NCBI GenBank assembly: GCA_963791315.1 | Contig: CAWBRQ010000003.1 | Span: 115,059-179,058 of the forward strand | DNA from: JACCZX01 sp963791315 | GTDB taxonomy: Bacteria; Pseudomonadota; Gammaproteobacteria; Burkholderiales; Burkholderiaceae_F | DNA length: 64,000 bases | Reading direction: 5' to 3' | In this document: one piece after another, positions 15,124 through 25,120 of the stretch | Position numbering within the stretch: position 1 is the first letter of the stretch | Layout of the letters: every line of letters begins with the position of its first letter | The notes under the pieces: model-generated | What the model saw: the letters and a program-made list of their open reading frames with translations, nothing else | The model's database searches: none | What the model was told of the DNA's origin: nothing | Translations under genes and position numbers: made by a program

Positions 15124-16186
15124 ACGCCGCGAACAACACCAGGTGGACCGCACCCTGCATCACGGTCGCGCGGCCGCTGCCCAGTGTCAGCACCGCGACG
15201 ACAAACGTCATCACCAGTAACACCGCTTCTTTCGCTGGAATGCCGAGTTCGAGCGGCATGCCGGTCACAATCGACAGGAGCGCGACCGTGGGGATGGTCA
15301 GGCCGATACAAGCGATCGCCGATCCGATGCCGAGATTCAGGCTGGTTTGCAATCGGTTGCGAGCAGCGGCGCGCACGGCGGCCGCGGTTTCAGGTAGCAG
15401 CACCAGCATTGCGATGGCAATACCAACGACAGCCAGCGGCGCCGATGCGGCGGCGACACCGGCTTCGATCGACGGCGCGAGTGCTTTCGCGAGACCGACC
15501 ACTGCTAACAAGCTGATCGCAAGCAAGCCCAGGCTCGTCATTGCAATCTTCCGCGACGGCGGCGAAGCGTGGCTGGCTTCATTTCCCACATCCGACGGCA
15601 GAAAGTAGTCGCGATGCCGCACCGTCTGCACGAATACGAAGATGCCGTAAAGCGCCAGCGACATGACACCGGCGAATGCCAGTTGCAGCGTCGAAAACGA
15701 CGGACCGGGAGTCGTTGTCGTATAGGCGGGCACGACCAGTGTCAGCGTCGCCAGCGCAACCAATACCGCCAGCGCGGGACTGGTGCCTTCGATCCGATAT
15801 TCAAGCTCCCGGTGGCGCAAGCCACCGACCACCAGGCACAGGCCGATGATGCCGGTATTCGTGATCATCACAGCCGCGAACACGGCGTCGCGCGCGACGA
15901 TCGCCGCCGTCGGACCGCCAGCGAGCATTACCGAAATGATCAGTCCGACTTCGATCACCGTGACCGCTACCGCCAGAATCAGCGTGCCGAAAGGTTCGCC
16001 GACGCGCAGTGCGACGACCTCGGCGTGGTGCACGGCGGCCAGCACCGCGGCGACCAACGCCAGCGCGACGACCGTGATCAGCACCCATCCAAGCGGCCGG
16101 TTCCAGACGATCGCCAGCGCAATGACGGCCGCGATCGGCACGCCGATGCTCCAGCGCGGAAGTGCGTGCGAAAATTCAGTGGTCAT
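15098..16186 (-). CDS. chaA: Ca2+/H+ (Na+/H+) antiporter, ChaA family
   Basis: A 362-residue inner-membrane cation/proton antiporter with about 11 hydrophobic segments. The two alpha-repeat motifs carrying the essential acidic residues are visible: GEPFGTLILAVAVTVIEVGLI in the N half and LVLLPETAAAVRAA in the C half. A polar loop around residues 200-230 separates the halves. The length matches the roughly 366 residues of E. coli ChaA. The ATG at 16186 is chosen because the upstream in-frame extension has no similarity to the family. It is transcribed convergently with the SDR gene and divergently from the DUF5996 gene. Confidence 0.9.
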   Translation of the reverse strand: MTTEFSHALPRWSIGVPIAAVIALAIVWNRPLGWVLITVVALALVAAVLAAVHHAEVVALRVGEPFGTLILAVAVTVIEVGLIISVMLAGGPTAAIVARDAVFAAVMITNTGIIGLCLVVGGLRHRELEYRIEGTSPALAVLVALATLTLVVPAYTTTTPGPSFSTLQLAFAGVMSLALYGIFVFVQTVRHRDYFLPSDVGNEASHASPPSRKIAMTSLGLLAISLLAVVGLAKALAPSIEAGVAAASAPLAVVGIAIAMLVLLPETAAAVRAAARNRLQTSLNLGIGSAIACIGLTIPTVALLSIVTGMPLELGIPAKEAVLLVMTFVVAVLTLGSGRATVMQGAVHLVLFAAFIFLAFFP

Positions 16187-16291
16187 TGTTTGCTTCGCGA
16201 AGTTGTCATGCAGGCCAAGGATACCGTCGCCACGGTAATTTCTAGCGATGTTATCGAGATGCCGCGCTACCGAATCGTGCAGGACTATCAG

Positions 16292-17254
16292 ATGAGCGCT
16301 TCCGCGCGCAGCACATCTTCTCCATGGCCAGAGCTGCCTCTTGCTGCATGGAGCGACACGTACCAGACCCTGCACTTATGGCTGCAAATTGTCGGCAAGG
16401 TGCGGCTGGCAGCGACTCCTTGGATTAATCATTCATGGCACGCCACGCTGTATGTGACGGCCAGAGGATTGACGACTTCACCGATCACCATCGGCACGCG
16501 GACCTTACAGATCGACTTCGATTTCATCGATCACCGGTTGATGGTTCAAACGAGCGATGGTCGTACCGACGGATTTGCGCTCGTGCCGATGTCTGTCGCG
16601 ACGTTTTACGCGCGTTTGATGAAGCAGCTCGAAAAGCTCGATATCAATCTGAGCATTTATCCGCTTCCGAACGAAATCGAGAATCCGATTCGCTTCGATC
16701 ACGATGAAGTGCACCACGCCTACGATGCCGAATACGCCAATCGATTCTGGCGCGCGCTGGTGCAGGCCGACCGCGTTTTCAAGCAATTTCGCGCCCGATT
16801 CATAGGCAAGGGGAGTCCGGTGCATTTGTTCTGGGGCGCACCGGACCTGGCGGTCACGCGCTTCTCGGGGCGGCGCGCGCCCGTGCACCCGGGTGGCATT
16901 CCCCATCTACCCGATTGGGTGACACGCGAAGCCTATTCGCACGAAGTGAGCAGCTGCGGCTTCTGGCCCGGCGGCGGCGCGATCGCGTATCCGGCGTTTT
17001 ATTCGTACGCTTATCCGGAGCCGCCGGATTTCACACAGGCGCGGATAAATCCCGACGCCGCGTTCTACAGCATCGATCTGCACGAATTCATTCTGCCGTA
17101 CGACGCCGTGCGCCAATCGACATCGCCGGATGCGACCCTGCTCGAATTTTTGCAGACGACGTATGAAGCGGCAGCGAATTTGGCCAAATGGGATCGCGCG
17201 TCACTCGAGCGCGATGACACCGCAATTCCAGAAGGTGCTACGCGAGAAACTTAA
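16292..17254 (+). CDS. DUF5996 family protein
   Basis: A 320-residue protein of the DUF5996 family, whose conserved start WPELPLAAWSDTYQTLHLWLQIVGKVRL appears from residue 10. Further landmarks are WINHSWHATLYVTARGLTT, a DFDFIDH strand, NRFWRALVQADRVFKQFRARF, SPVHLFWGAPDLAVTRFSGR and CGFWPGG. The length is normal and no export signal is seen. Family function is unknown. The ATG at 16292 has AGGAC nearby and agrees with the family N-terminus, so longer starts are rejected. It is divergent from chaA and tail-to-tail with the Lhr helicase, overlapping its stop by 4 bases. Confidence 0.85.
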   Translation: MSASARSTSSPWPELPLAAWSDTYQTLHLWLQIVGKVRLAATPWINHSWHATLYVTARGLTTSPITIGTRTLQIDFDFIDHRLMVQTSDGRTDGFALVPMSVATFYARLMKQLEKLDINLSIYPLPNEIENPIRFDHDEVHHAYDAEYANRFWRALVQADRVFKQFRARFIGKGSPVHLFWGAPDLAVTRFSGRRAPVHPGGIPHLPDWVTREAYSHEVSSCGFWPGGGAIAYPAFYSYAYPEPPDFTQARINPDAAFYSIDLHEFILPYDAVRQSTSPDATLLEFLQTTYEAAANLAKWDRASLERDDTAIPEGATRET

Positions 17255-20200
17255 GCGTTGCCGGTACCTGGCGGCGCAGCAGTGCATTGCGGGCCGTCCA
17301 TTCCGCCTCGGGCTGCGAGTTGCTCGAGAAAGCGCGCTTCGCCGGCGACCAGCAAGGCAATCGGCACGCCGTCTCGATAGAGCACGCGATTGCCGGTGAG
17401 TGCGGGTAATCGCGCACCGGGACTCAGAATGCCCACCAGGTTTAGCGGATCGGCACCGCTCAGGCTGAGCAAAGCACCGGACGGCTCGCGCCGTCTGACA
17501 TCGCGCAGTAGTCCGATCGCTTCGGGCGCAGCGAACTGCTCGCCAGAAGGTCCCGCGACGAAACGCCCGCCGCGAATTTCGCCGCGCGCTTCGAGCCGTC
17601 GATAACAACGCAGCAGATCGCGCCACGGAGGCAGCCATTGTGCTTCGCGTGCGATCAGCCGCCAGAACACCACGCCGTAACGGCGTAGCAGGGTGCGTGC
17701 GACGTGCTCGACGACGTCGGCGCCTTCCGGAGCACGCCGTTTTCGCACCAGCGCCCAGCGCCCGGCGTCTTCGATGCCGAACAGCGCCGTGCGACGCAGA
17801 CGCTTGTGTCCGTCGAACGTCCGACGGCGATCGGATGGCACGAGCAATGCTCGCAAACCACCGAAGCTATCGGAATTGATCAGCCCCTGCGCAACGAGCT
17901 CGGCGAGGGCTTGCTCGACCTGCGTGCGCAACAGCGTCGTGCCTTCGACGATTTCTTCGAAAAACGAAGCGCCGTGCGCCGTGATGAACTCGGCGACCTG
18001 CTGTGCGTTCGACGTCAGCGTTACGTCATTACCGTCCGGCGCAAGCGTGGCCCAGATGGCGAGGTTGCGCCGTGATGCAAGCGCAATCGGCGTCGTGCGT
18101 ACAGGACTCGGTGCGCGTTCGCCGCTTGAGTTGAGCGGAGCGATGCGCGTCCACACGACTCTGCCTGCGCGGCTCAGCTCGTCCAGCCACGCCGGATCGT
18201 ATTCATTGACGCGCGCTGGAAGGATCTCGGTCTCCCAAGCAGCGGCGGGTGCTTCGAAACCTTCGAGCTGCGACACGATGTTGGCCACCGCATCCGGGCC
18301 TTCGACTCCGCGCTTCCGGTGCGACTCGTTGCCATTCGAACAAGAAGCGCATGAAGTCGCGCGCTTCGACCGGCTCGATTTCGCGGCGCAGCCGATTCAC
18401 GGTGTACCGGTGAATGCGCGCAAGCAGCCGCCGCTCGCACCATTCGGTCTCCTTGCTGTCGGGACTGAACTGTCCACGCATCACCGAGCCTTCGGCTTCG
18501 AGTCGTACCAATGTGGTTTCGACTTCGCCAGCAGCCAGGCCGAGCGGTGCGGCGAGCGCGCTGACGGTTACGGGCCCCAGCCCTTGCAGGCGATCGCGCA
18601 GAATTTCGACCAGCGCGTCGTCGCGGGTCCACGCCTTCTGATATTGAATCGGCGCTGCAATCGCAGGCGTGCGCTCGGCCAGCGGGAACAGTGCGTCGAA
18701 TTCGGGCAAGCGCTCAGCGGCCACGAAGGCAGCGCTTCCCGTTAGCGCAATTGAAGTCGCACGCTTTGTAGCCACGAGCTCCCCGAACAGTGCCGGCCAT
18801 TCCGGCTGCGCACTGATCTCCGCCTGGCTCAAAAAACCCAAGCTCATCAGCGCATCGTGCAATTCGTCGGCGCCCCGCGGCTCGGGCCACACTTCCTCGC
18901 GCACTCTGCGGATCGCATCGGCGTCGAGCTTGCCGAGATCGGCGGCAGTTTCGGGATCGATCCAGCGACGCGCCATCACCGCCTGCGTGCGGCGCTCCTC
19001 CAGCGGTGCATCGTCAAGGTACGCATACGGCCTCGCAGAAAGAATCTCGAGCGCAAGCGGCGAAGGTTCGGTCAGATCGCGCGCGATCACCTTGATGTCG
19101 CCACGCTCCATTGCGCGCAGCACACGCTCGAGGCCGTCGATGTCCATCGCTTCGTGCAGGCAATCGTCGATCGTCTGTCGCACCAGAGGGTGATCGGGTA
19201 TTTCGCGGTCGCCGACGATGTTCTCGCCGCACGCCACCTGATCGGGAATATGGCTGCAAGCAAATCTTCGGACGCCATGCGTTGCAGCTGCGGTGCGACT
19301 TTATGGCCGCCGCGAAAGCGCAGCAACGCGAGCGCCACCACGGCGTTCCAGCGCCAGCGCGTGCCGAACATCGGCGCGTCCAGCAGCGCCTGTATCAGCA
19401 ACGGCCGCACGGTCTTTGCAGACAGATAGCGCGCCACGTCTTCAAGCGGAAAACTGTGGCTGCTCGAAAGCGATAACACGATCGCATCCTCGGTCGCCGC
19501 CGCCTGCAACTCGAAATCGAATTTGCGACAGAAGCGCTTGCGCAGCGCCAGGCCCCACGCGCGATTGATCCGGCTGCCGAACGGCGCATGCACGATCAGC
19601 TGCATGCCGCCCGACTCGTCGAAGAATCTTTCGAGAGCGACGGTGCGAATGGTTGGCAGCTGACCCAACGCGGCCTTGGCTGCCGCAAGATAATCGACGA
19701 TCTGCTCTGCCGCTGCTAGCGCGATGCCGACTTCATCGGTGAGCCACGCGATTGCCGCGTCGCGCCCGCCGCTATCGAGCCGCTCTGCAATCGTGTCGCG
19801 CAATCTGGACAACGACTCCGAAAACTCGTTGGTGCGTCCTGGCGCCTCGCCTAACCAGAATGGAATGGTGGGCGGTTGTCCTTTTGCATCCTCGACGCGC
19901 ACGGTGCCGCGCTCGACGCGGATGATCCGGTAGGACGTGTTGCCGAGCTGGAACACATCGCCCGCCAGCGACTCGACCGCAAAATCCTCGTTCACGGTGC
20001 CGACGACCTGCGACTGCGGTTCGAGCATCACCGTGTAGTCGGCCGTATCAGGAATCGTTCCGCCTGACGTCACTGCCGACAGCGCTGCACCGCGCCGCCC
20101 GCGCAAAACGCCATTGACCGCATCGCGATGCAGATGTGCGCTGCGTCGCCCGCGCTGCGTATGAAAACCTTCGGCCAGCATCAGCACAATTTCGTTGAAC

Positions 20201-21538
20201 TCATGCACGCGTGAGATCACGGAACGGATAGGCGCGCTGATAAAGCGTGAAGAGCTCATCCTCGCGCCATTCCTGCGACCCGACTTCGGCCACGATCTGC
20301 TGCGCCAGAACGTCGAGCGGCTTCGCAGGCACGGCGATGTTGTCCAGCTCGCCACGCCGCGTCGAGTCCAGCAGCGCGGCGCAGTCGCACAGTTCGTCGC
20401 GCGACAGCGGAAAGAGCCGGCCCTTCGATATGCCGCCGACCGCGTGACCGGCGCGGCCGACGCGCTGCAGGAACGCTGCGATCGAACGCGTCGAGCCGAT
20501 TTGGCACACCAGATCGACATCGCCGATATCGATTCCCAGCTCGAGCGACGCCGTCGCGACCAATGCGCGCAGTTCACCGCGCTTCAGTCGCTGCTCGGCA
20601 TTCAACCGCTTGTCACGTGACAGGCTGCCGTGATGCGCCGTGACGTTTTCATCGCCCAGCCGTTCGGACAGATGGCGCGCCGCGCGCTCGGCAAGCCGCC
20701 GTGTATTCACGAAGATCAACGTTGTCCGATGCTCGCGCACCAACTCGGCGAGCCGGTCGTACACCTGTTGCCATACATCACCGGACATCACCGCTTCGAG
20801 CGGAGCCGACGGCAGCTCGATCGCAAGATCGCGGCGGCGCACGTGCCCGGTATCGACGATCGTGCAGCGTGCGCTGTCGCCGACTAGAAATTTTGCGATT
20901 TCACTGATCGGCTTCTGCGTGGCGGATAGGCCGATACGGACGAAATCTCGTCCTGCAAGCGCCTGCAGCCGTTCGAGTGACAACGCCAGATGCGCGCCGC
21001 GCTTGTTCGGCGCTAGCGCGTGGATCTCATCGACGATCACCGTGCGCGTCGTCGCCAGCATCTTGCGACCCGACTTGCTGGTCAGCAGGATGTACAGCGA
21101 TTCGGGCGTCGTGACGACAATATGCGGCGGCCGTCGCCGCATGCTCGCGCGATCCGCTTGCGGCGTGTCACCGGTGCGCACCATCGTGCGAATGTCGATA
21201 TCGGGCAAGCCGAGCCGCTCAAGTTCGGCGCGAATGCCGGCGATCGGAACTTCAAGGTTCTTCTGAATATCGTTCGATAGCGCTTTCAGCGGAGAGACGT
21301 AGACGACGTGGGTTTCATCCGTCAATCCGTGTTCGATACCTTCGCGCACCAAGGTGTCGATCGCCGCGAGAAAAGCGGCCAACGTCTTACCCGATCCGGT
21401 CGGCGCGGCGACCAGCGCGTGTTGACCCGCCTTGATCGCCGGCCAGGCGTCGGCCTGTGCGCCGGTCGGCGCCGCAAAGGCTGAGGTGAACCACGCCTGG
21501 ACAGCGGGATGAAATAGTTCGAGGACGGGAGTTTGCAT
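17251..21538 (-). CDS. lhr: Lhr-type large ATP-dependent helicase (three frameshifts)
   Basis: A DNA helicase of the Lhr superfamily 2 group, about 1,430 residues when the frames are joined. The N-terminus has the Q-like region, Walker A APTGSGKT (residues 45-52), motif II VDEIH, and motif VI QRVGRAGH. The middle is the Lhr core extension, and the C-terminus has the winged-helix and DEAD/H-associated domains (ending near ALTGNRVLYRDGVP). Breaks lie near 20210, 19240 and 18300; each piece is well conserved right up to the break, which favours sequence error or very recent mutation. Lhr proteins act in DNA repair. It starts at ATG 21538, divergent from the Bug gene. Confidence 0.87.
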
Positions 21539-21641
21539 CGGTAATGTCGCGCCAGTCGCAGACGGCGGCGACCGCATTTGCACTAACCACAGCTCGCGAG
21601 AAGCGGAAGTATATTGGGGTTCGCCCCTGCCGGAGAGAACG

Positions 21642-22634
21642 ATGACCGATCGCATATCGCGCAGTGCCCGCCGTCGTGTTCTCGCGAGCATCGCTGCCGT
21701 CACGCTGCTACCTTCGAGCGCCGTCTTCGCGCAAACGTATCCGGCGAAACCCGTGCGCTGGATCGTGCCGTATCCGCCGGGCGGCGGATCCGATTTCCTG
21801 GCGCGGACGGTCGGTGCGCAGATGGAAAAGCAATTGGGTCAGCCGCTGGTGATCGAGAATCGGCCAGGAGCTGCGACGATGATCGGCGCCGAAGCGGTGG
21901 CGCGCGGCACCGCCGATGGCTACACGTTGTTAAGCGGTGACAACGGTACGTTCGTCTTCAACGCGGCGCTTTACAAGAAAGTGCCGTATGACCCGGCGAA
22001 AGACTTCGCGCCGATCGGGCTGATGGCGCGCTTTCCGCTGATCGTGGTCGCGAATCCTGCGACCGGCTTCAAGACGATGCGCGATCTCATTGATGCCGCA
22101 AAGAAAGAGCCTGGCAAGCTGTCGTATGCATCGGTCGGCTCCGGCAGTCCGCACCATCTCGCGATGGAGCTGATCAAGGATCGCACCGGCGCATTCATCG
22201 TTCACATTCCGTACCGCGGTGCGGCGCCCGCGGTGCAGGACGTGCTCGGCAATCAGTTGCCGGTGATGGTGATCGACACTGCGGTTGGCTTACCTCACAT
22301 TCGCGCCGGCAAACTGGTGCCGCTCGGTGTACTGAGCCGCCAGCGCCTCGCCGCGCTTCCGAATGTGCCAACACTTGAAGAACAAGGTATTCGTGACACC
22401 GAGGTGTACGCGTGGCAGGGAATGGCTGTGCCGGCGGCAACGCCGCGTGAAGTGACTGCAAGATTGACGGCCGAGCTGAATCGCGCGATCGCGACACCGG
22501 AAGTGACTCGCAAGCTGCAGGAGTTCGGGCTCGAACCGATCTCAGGTAGTGCGGAGCAGATGACCGCGTACATCAAGAGTGAGACGGCGCGCTGGCATGC
22601 ACTGATCAAGCAGCGCAACTTGACGCTGGAATAG
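21642..22634 (+). CDS. Bug-family tripartite tricarboxylate transporter substrate-binding protein
   Basis: A 330-residue periplasmic TctC/Bug receptor. A positively charged signal region (SRSARRRVLASIAAV, possibly a twin-arginine-like leader) ends near VFAQ. The mature protein opens with YPAKPVRWIVPYPPGGGSDFLAR. The blocks VIENRPGAATMIGAEAVA, DGYTLL, HIPYRGAAPAVQD and LPNVPTLEEQG are standard. It is about 40 percent identical by eye to the receptor at 2015-2998, so they are distant paralogues. No tctAB genes are adjacent. Ligand unknown, probably a carboxylate. The gene is divergent from lhr and convergent with the aldo/keto reductase gene, 1 base apart. Confidence 0.9.
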   Translation: MTDRISRSARRRVLASIAAVTLLPSSAVFAQTYPAKPVRWIVPYPPGGGSDFLARTVGAQMEKQLGQPLVIENRPGAATMIGAEAVARGTADGYTLLSGDNGTFVFNAALYKKVPYDPAKDFAPIGLMARFPLIVVANPATGFKTMRDLIDAAKKEPGKLSYASVGSGSPHHLAMELIKDRTGAFIVHIPYRGAAPAVQDVLGNQLPVMVIDTAVGLPHIRAGKLVPLGVLSRQRLAALPNVPTLEEQGIRDTEVYAWQGMAVPAATPREVTARLTAELNRAIATPEVTRKLQEFGLEPISGSAEQMTAYIKSETARWHALIKQRNLTLE

Positions 22635-22635
22635 G

Positions 22636-23487
22636 CTACGTAGTGGCAAGGCCGCGCTTACGCCTCGGCGGCGGATATTGCGCGTCCACCTGCGCCAGAT
22701 CTTCTGCGCTCAGTTCGATGTCAGCGGCGGCGAAGTTTTCGCGCAGATGCGACTCGCTGGTAGACATCGGGATAGCGATCACCCCGGGGTGCCGCATCAC
22801 CCACGCAAGCGCGGCACTCGATGCACTGACGCCGTGTCGTCGCCCGATCGCAGCGAACGTTGCATCGCGCGCCAATGCGCCCTGATCGATGGGCGAGTAC
22901 GCCATCGTCACTACTTCATGCTCGCGGTGCCACGGCAGCAGGTCGAACTCGACACCGCGTTCGCTCGCCGAGTAGTAAACCTGATTGGCGACGCAGTCAG
23001 AGCCCGCTGGCAGTTTCCACAGGTGCTGCATGTCTGCGGTGTCGAAGTTGCTGACACCCCAGTGACGGATACGACCTTCGTTGCGCAGCTGCTCGAATGC
23101 GGCGACGGTGCCCTGCAGCGGCTCCGAGCCGGGCCAGTGCAGTAGATAGAGATCGATGACGTCGAGCTCCAAACGCTTCAGGCTGCGTTCGCACGCGCGC
23201 ATCACTCCCATACGGCTGGCGTTGCTTGGCAGGACCTTCGAAACGATCGTCAGCTCCGCGCGCGAGACGGTGTTAGCGCGCATTTCCTCCTTGAGCGCGG
23301 CGCCAACGACCTCTTCGGCACCGCCATCGCCGTACATCTCTGCAGTGTCGATCAGCCGGTAACCGATCTGCAACGCTGTCCTGACGGCGGCGATCTCAGC
23401 CGTACGGGCGCGTTTGGTCTCCCCCATGCGCCACGTTCCAAGGCCCAGCGCAGGTACTTTGGCTCCAGCCAATCGAACAAATCGCAT
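22636..23487 (-). CDS. aldo/keto reductase
   Basis: A 283-residue NAD(P)H-dependent aldo/keto reductase with a TIM-barrel fold. The catalytic tetrad positions are visible: Asp and Tyr in RLIDTAEMYGDGGAEE, Lys in TIVSKVLPS, and His in LYLLHWPGS. The nucleotide-binding end reads IPMSTSESHLRENFAAADIELSAEDL. It resembles the YafB/YeaE-like branch acting on small carbonyls such as methylglyoxal. GGAGGTG directly precedes tandem ATG codons. The third possible start (23487) gives the best spacing; GTG 23493 and ATG 23490 remain possible. It stands alone on this strand. Confidence 0.87.
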   Translation of the reverse strand: MRFVRLAGAKVPALGLGTWRMGETKRARTAEIAAVRTALQIGYRLIDTAEMYGDGGAEEVVGAALKEEMRANTVSRAELTIVSKVLPSNASRMGVMRACERSLKRLELDVIDLYLLHWPGSEPLQGTVAAFEQLRNEGRIRHWGVSNFDTADMQHLWKLPAGSDCVANQVYYSASERGVEFDLLPWHREHEVVTMAYSPIDQGALARDATFAAIGRRHGVSASSAALAWVMRHPGVIAIPMSTSESHLRENFAAADIELSAEDLAQVDAQYPPPRRKRGLATT

Positions 23488-23581
23488 CATCACCTCCGGA
23501 AACTCAGCGTCCCTAAGCCCCGCCTAGGCATCCACCTTGCTTTAGCCTGTTGCCACGCCACTCGGCGTGCAATTTATTCCA

Positions 23582-25120
23582 ATGATCCGAGCTATCTGGC
23601 TTGCAGCTATTGCATTCCTACTCGCTGCGACGGCGCCGGCTGCGCACGCGTTTGGCTTCGCGGATGTCGACCGGCGAGCGCGCGAGCTGGCGAATCGGCC
23701 CTACACCAAGTCGGCGGTTGTGCTGCCGAAGCAACTAAAGGACCTGACCTACGACCAGACACGCGACATCCGATTCGATCCGTCTCAATCGTTATGGCGC
23801 GCGCAAAGGTTGCCGTTCGAGATCCAGTTCTTTCATTTGGGCGGCATCTTCGACCAGCCGGTGCGGATTTACGAGGTCGTCGGTAATGAAGTCAACGAGA
23901 TCCCCTTCGACCCGACGCATTCGATTACGGCAAGAACAAGATCGATCGGTCGCAGCTCCGCAAACTGGGGTTCGCCGGCTTTCGCATTCATTTTCCGCTC
24001 AACGTCGTGCCGAGTGCCCCGCGGTACAAGGACGAGCTCGTGTCGTTTCTCGGCGCCAGTTACTTTCGTGCCTTGGGCAAGGGCCAGCGCTACGGCACCT
24101 CGGCACGCGGTCTGGCGATCGACACGGCCGAGCGCGGCGGCGAGGAATTTCCGCGCTTTGAGCAGTTCTGGATCGAGCGGCCCGCGCAGCGGAGCGCGCG
24201 AGCTCGTCATGTACGCGCTGCTCGACTCGCGTCGCGTGACCGGCGCCTATCGCTTCGTCGTTCGGCCCGGCGCAGACACGGTGACCGAGGTCCGCACGGC
24301 TGTACCTGCGCGAGCCGGTGGCGAAGCTCGCATCGCGCCGTTGACGTCGATGTTCTTCTTCGGCGAGAACCAGCGCGCACCGTCCGAGGACTTCCGTCCG
24401 GAAGTGCACGATTCGGACGGACTTGCGATCCACTCGGCCAGTCCGGGGAATGGATCTGGCGGCCGCTGGTCAATCCACGTCGCCTGTTGGTGACTTCGTT
24501 TGCACTGACCGACCCGCGCGGCTTTGGGCTGATGCAGCGCGACCGGCAGTTCAGCTACGAAGATCTCGAAGCGCGCTACGAGTTGCGACCCAGCATCTGG
24601 GTCGAGCCCGCGCAAAGTGGGGCGCCGGACGCGTCGAACTGGTGCAGATTCCCACGCCGAATGAAACGAACGACAACATCGTCTCGTACTGGGTGCCGAA
24701 TACGCTGCCGCCACCGGGCACGCCAATGATTTCTGCTACCGCATGCTCTGGCTGAAGGAGACCGATCGCCGCCCGCCGATGTGGGTCGTGCAGACCCGCC
24801 GCGGGCAGGGTTATCAGCCGCAGCCTCTGCGTCAGGCAACAATTCGTCAGCCGATGACGTGTAAAATTCACGGTCGACTTCGATGGGCCCGCACTGCGCA
24901 AGCTGCCGGACGACGCACCGGTGCAGGCCGACTTGCCATCGGCAACGGTCAAGAGCACCGATCTCGTCATCTATCGCAACGATGTGACCGGCGGCTGGCG
25001 CATGGTGCTGCAGGTGCGACGCACGACAAGGAAAAACCGATCGAAGTGCGTGCACTTTTTCGCAACGGCAAGGAAGTCATGAGCGAGACATGGAACAACA
25101 TCGTTCCGCTGAACCAATAG
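23582..25120 (+). pseudogene. opgG: periplasmic glucan biosynthesis protein OpgG/MdoG, multiply frameshifted
   Basis: OpgG acts in the periplasm in building osmoregulated glucans. The signal peptide (ends AAPAAHA) and first 115 residues read normally: FGFADVDRRARELA, YDQTRDIRFDP, FEIQFFHLGG. After that the protein is recognisable only by switching frames near 23920, 24190, 24440, 24610, 24722, 24865 and 25015. Pieces include FLGASYFRALGKGQRYGTSARGLAIDT, MYALLDSRRVTGAYRF, WIWRPLVNPRRL, NDNIVSYWVP and the C-terminal VMSETWNNIVPLNQ. At least seven indels in 1.5 kb. Either the gene is dead or this stretch is of poor sequence quality. The ATG at 23582 opens the leader. Confidence 0.85.

Noticed and set aside
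15569..16291. N-terminal extension of the DUF5996 gene through the chaA region
   Set aside because: The extra 240 residues are Arg/Gln/His-rich antisense of chaA, and family similarity starts only after the ATG at 16292.
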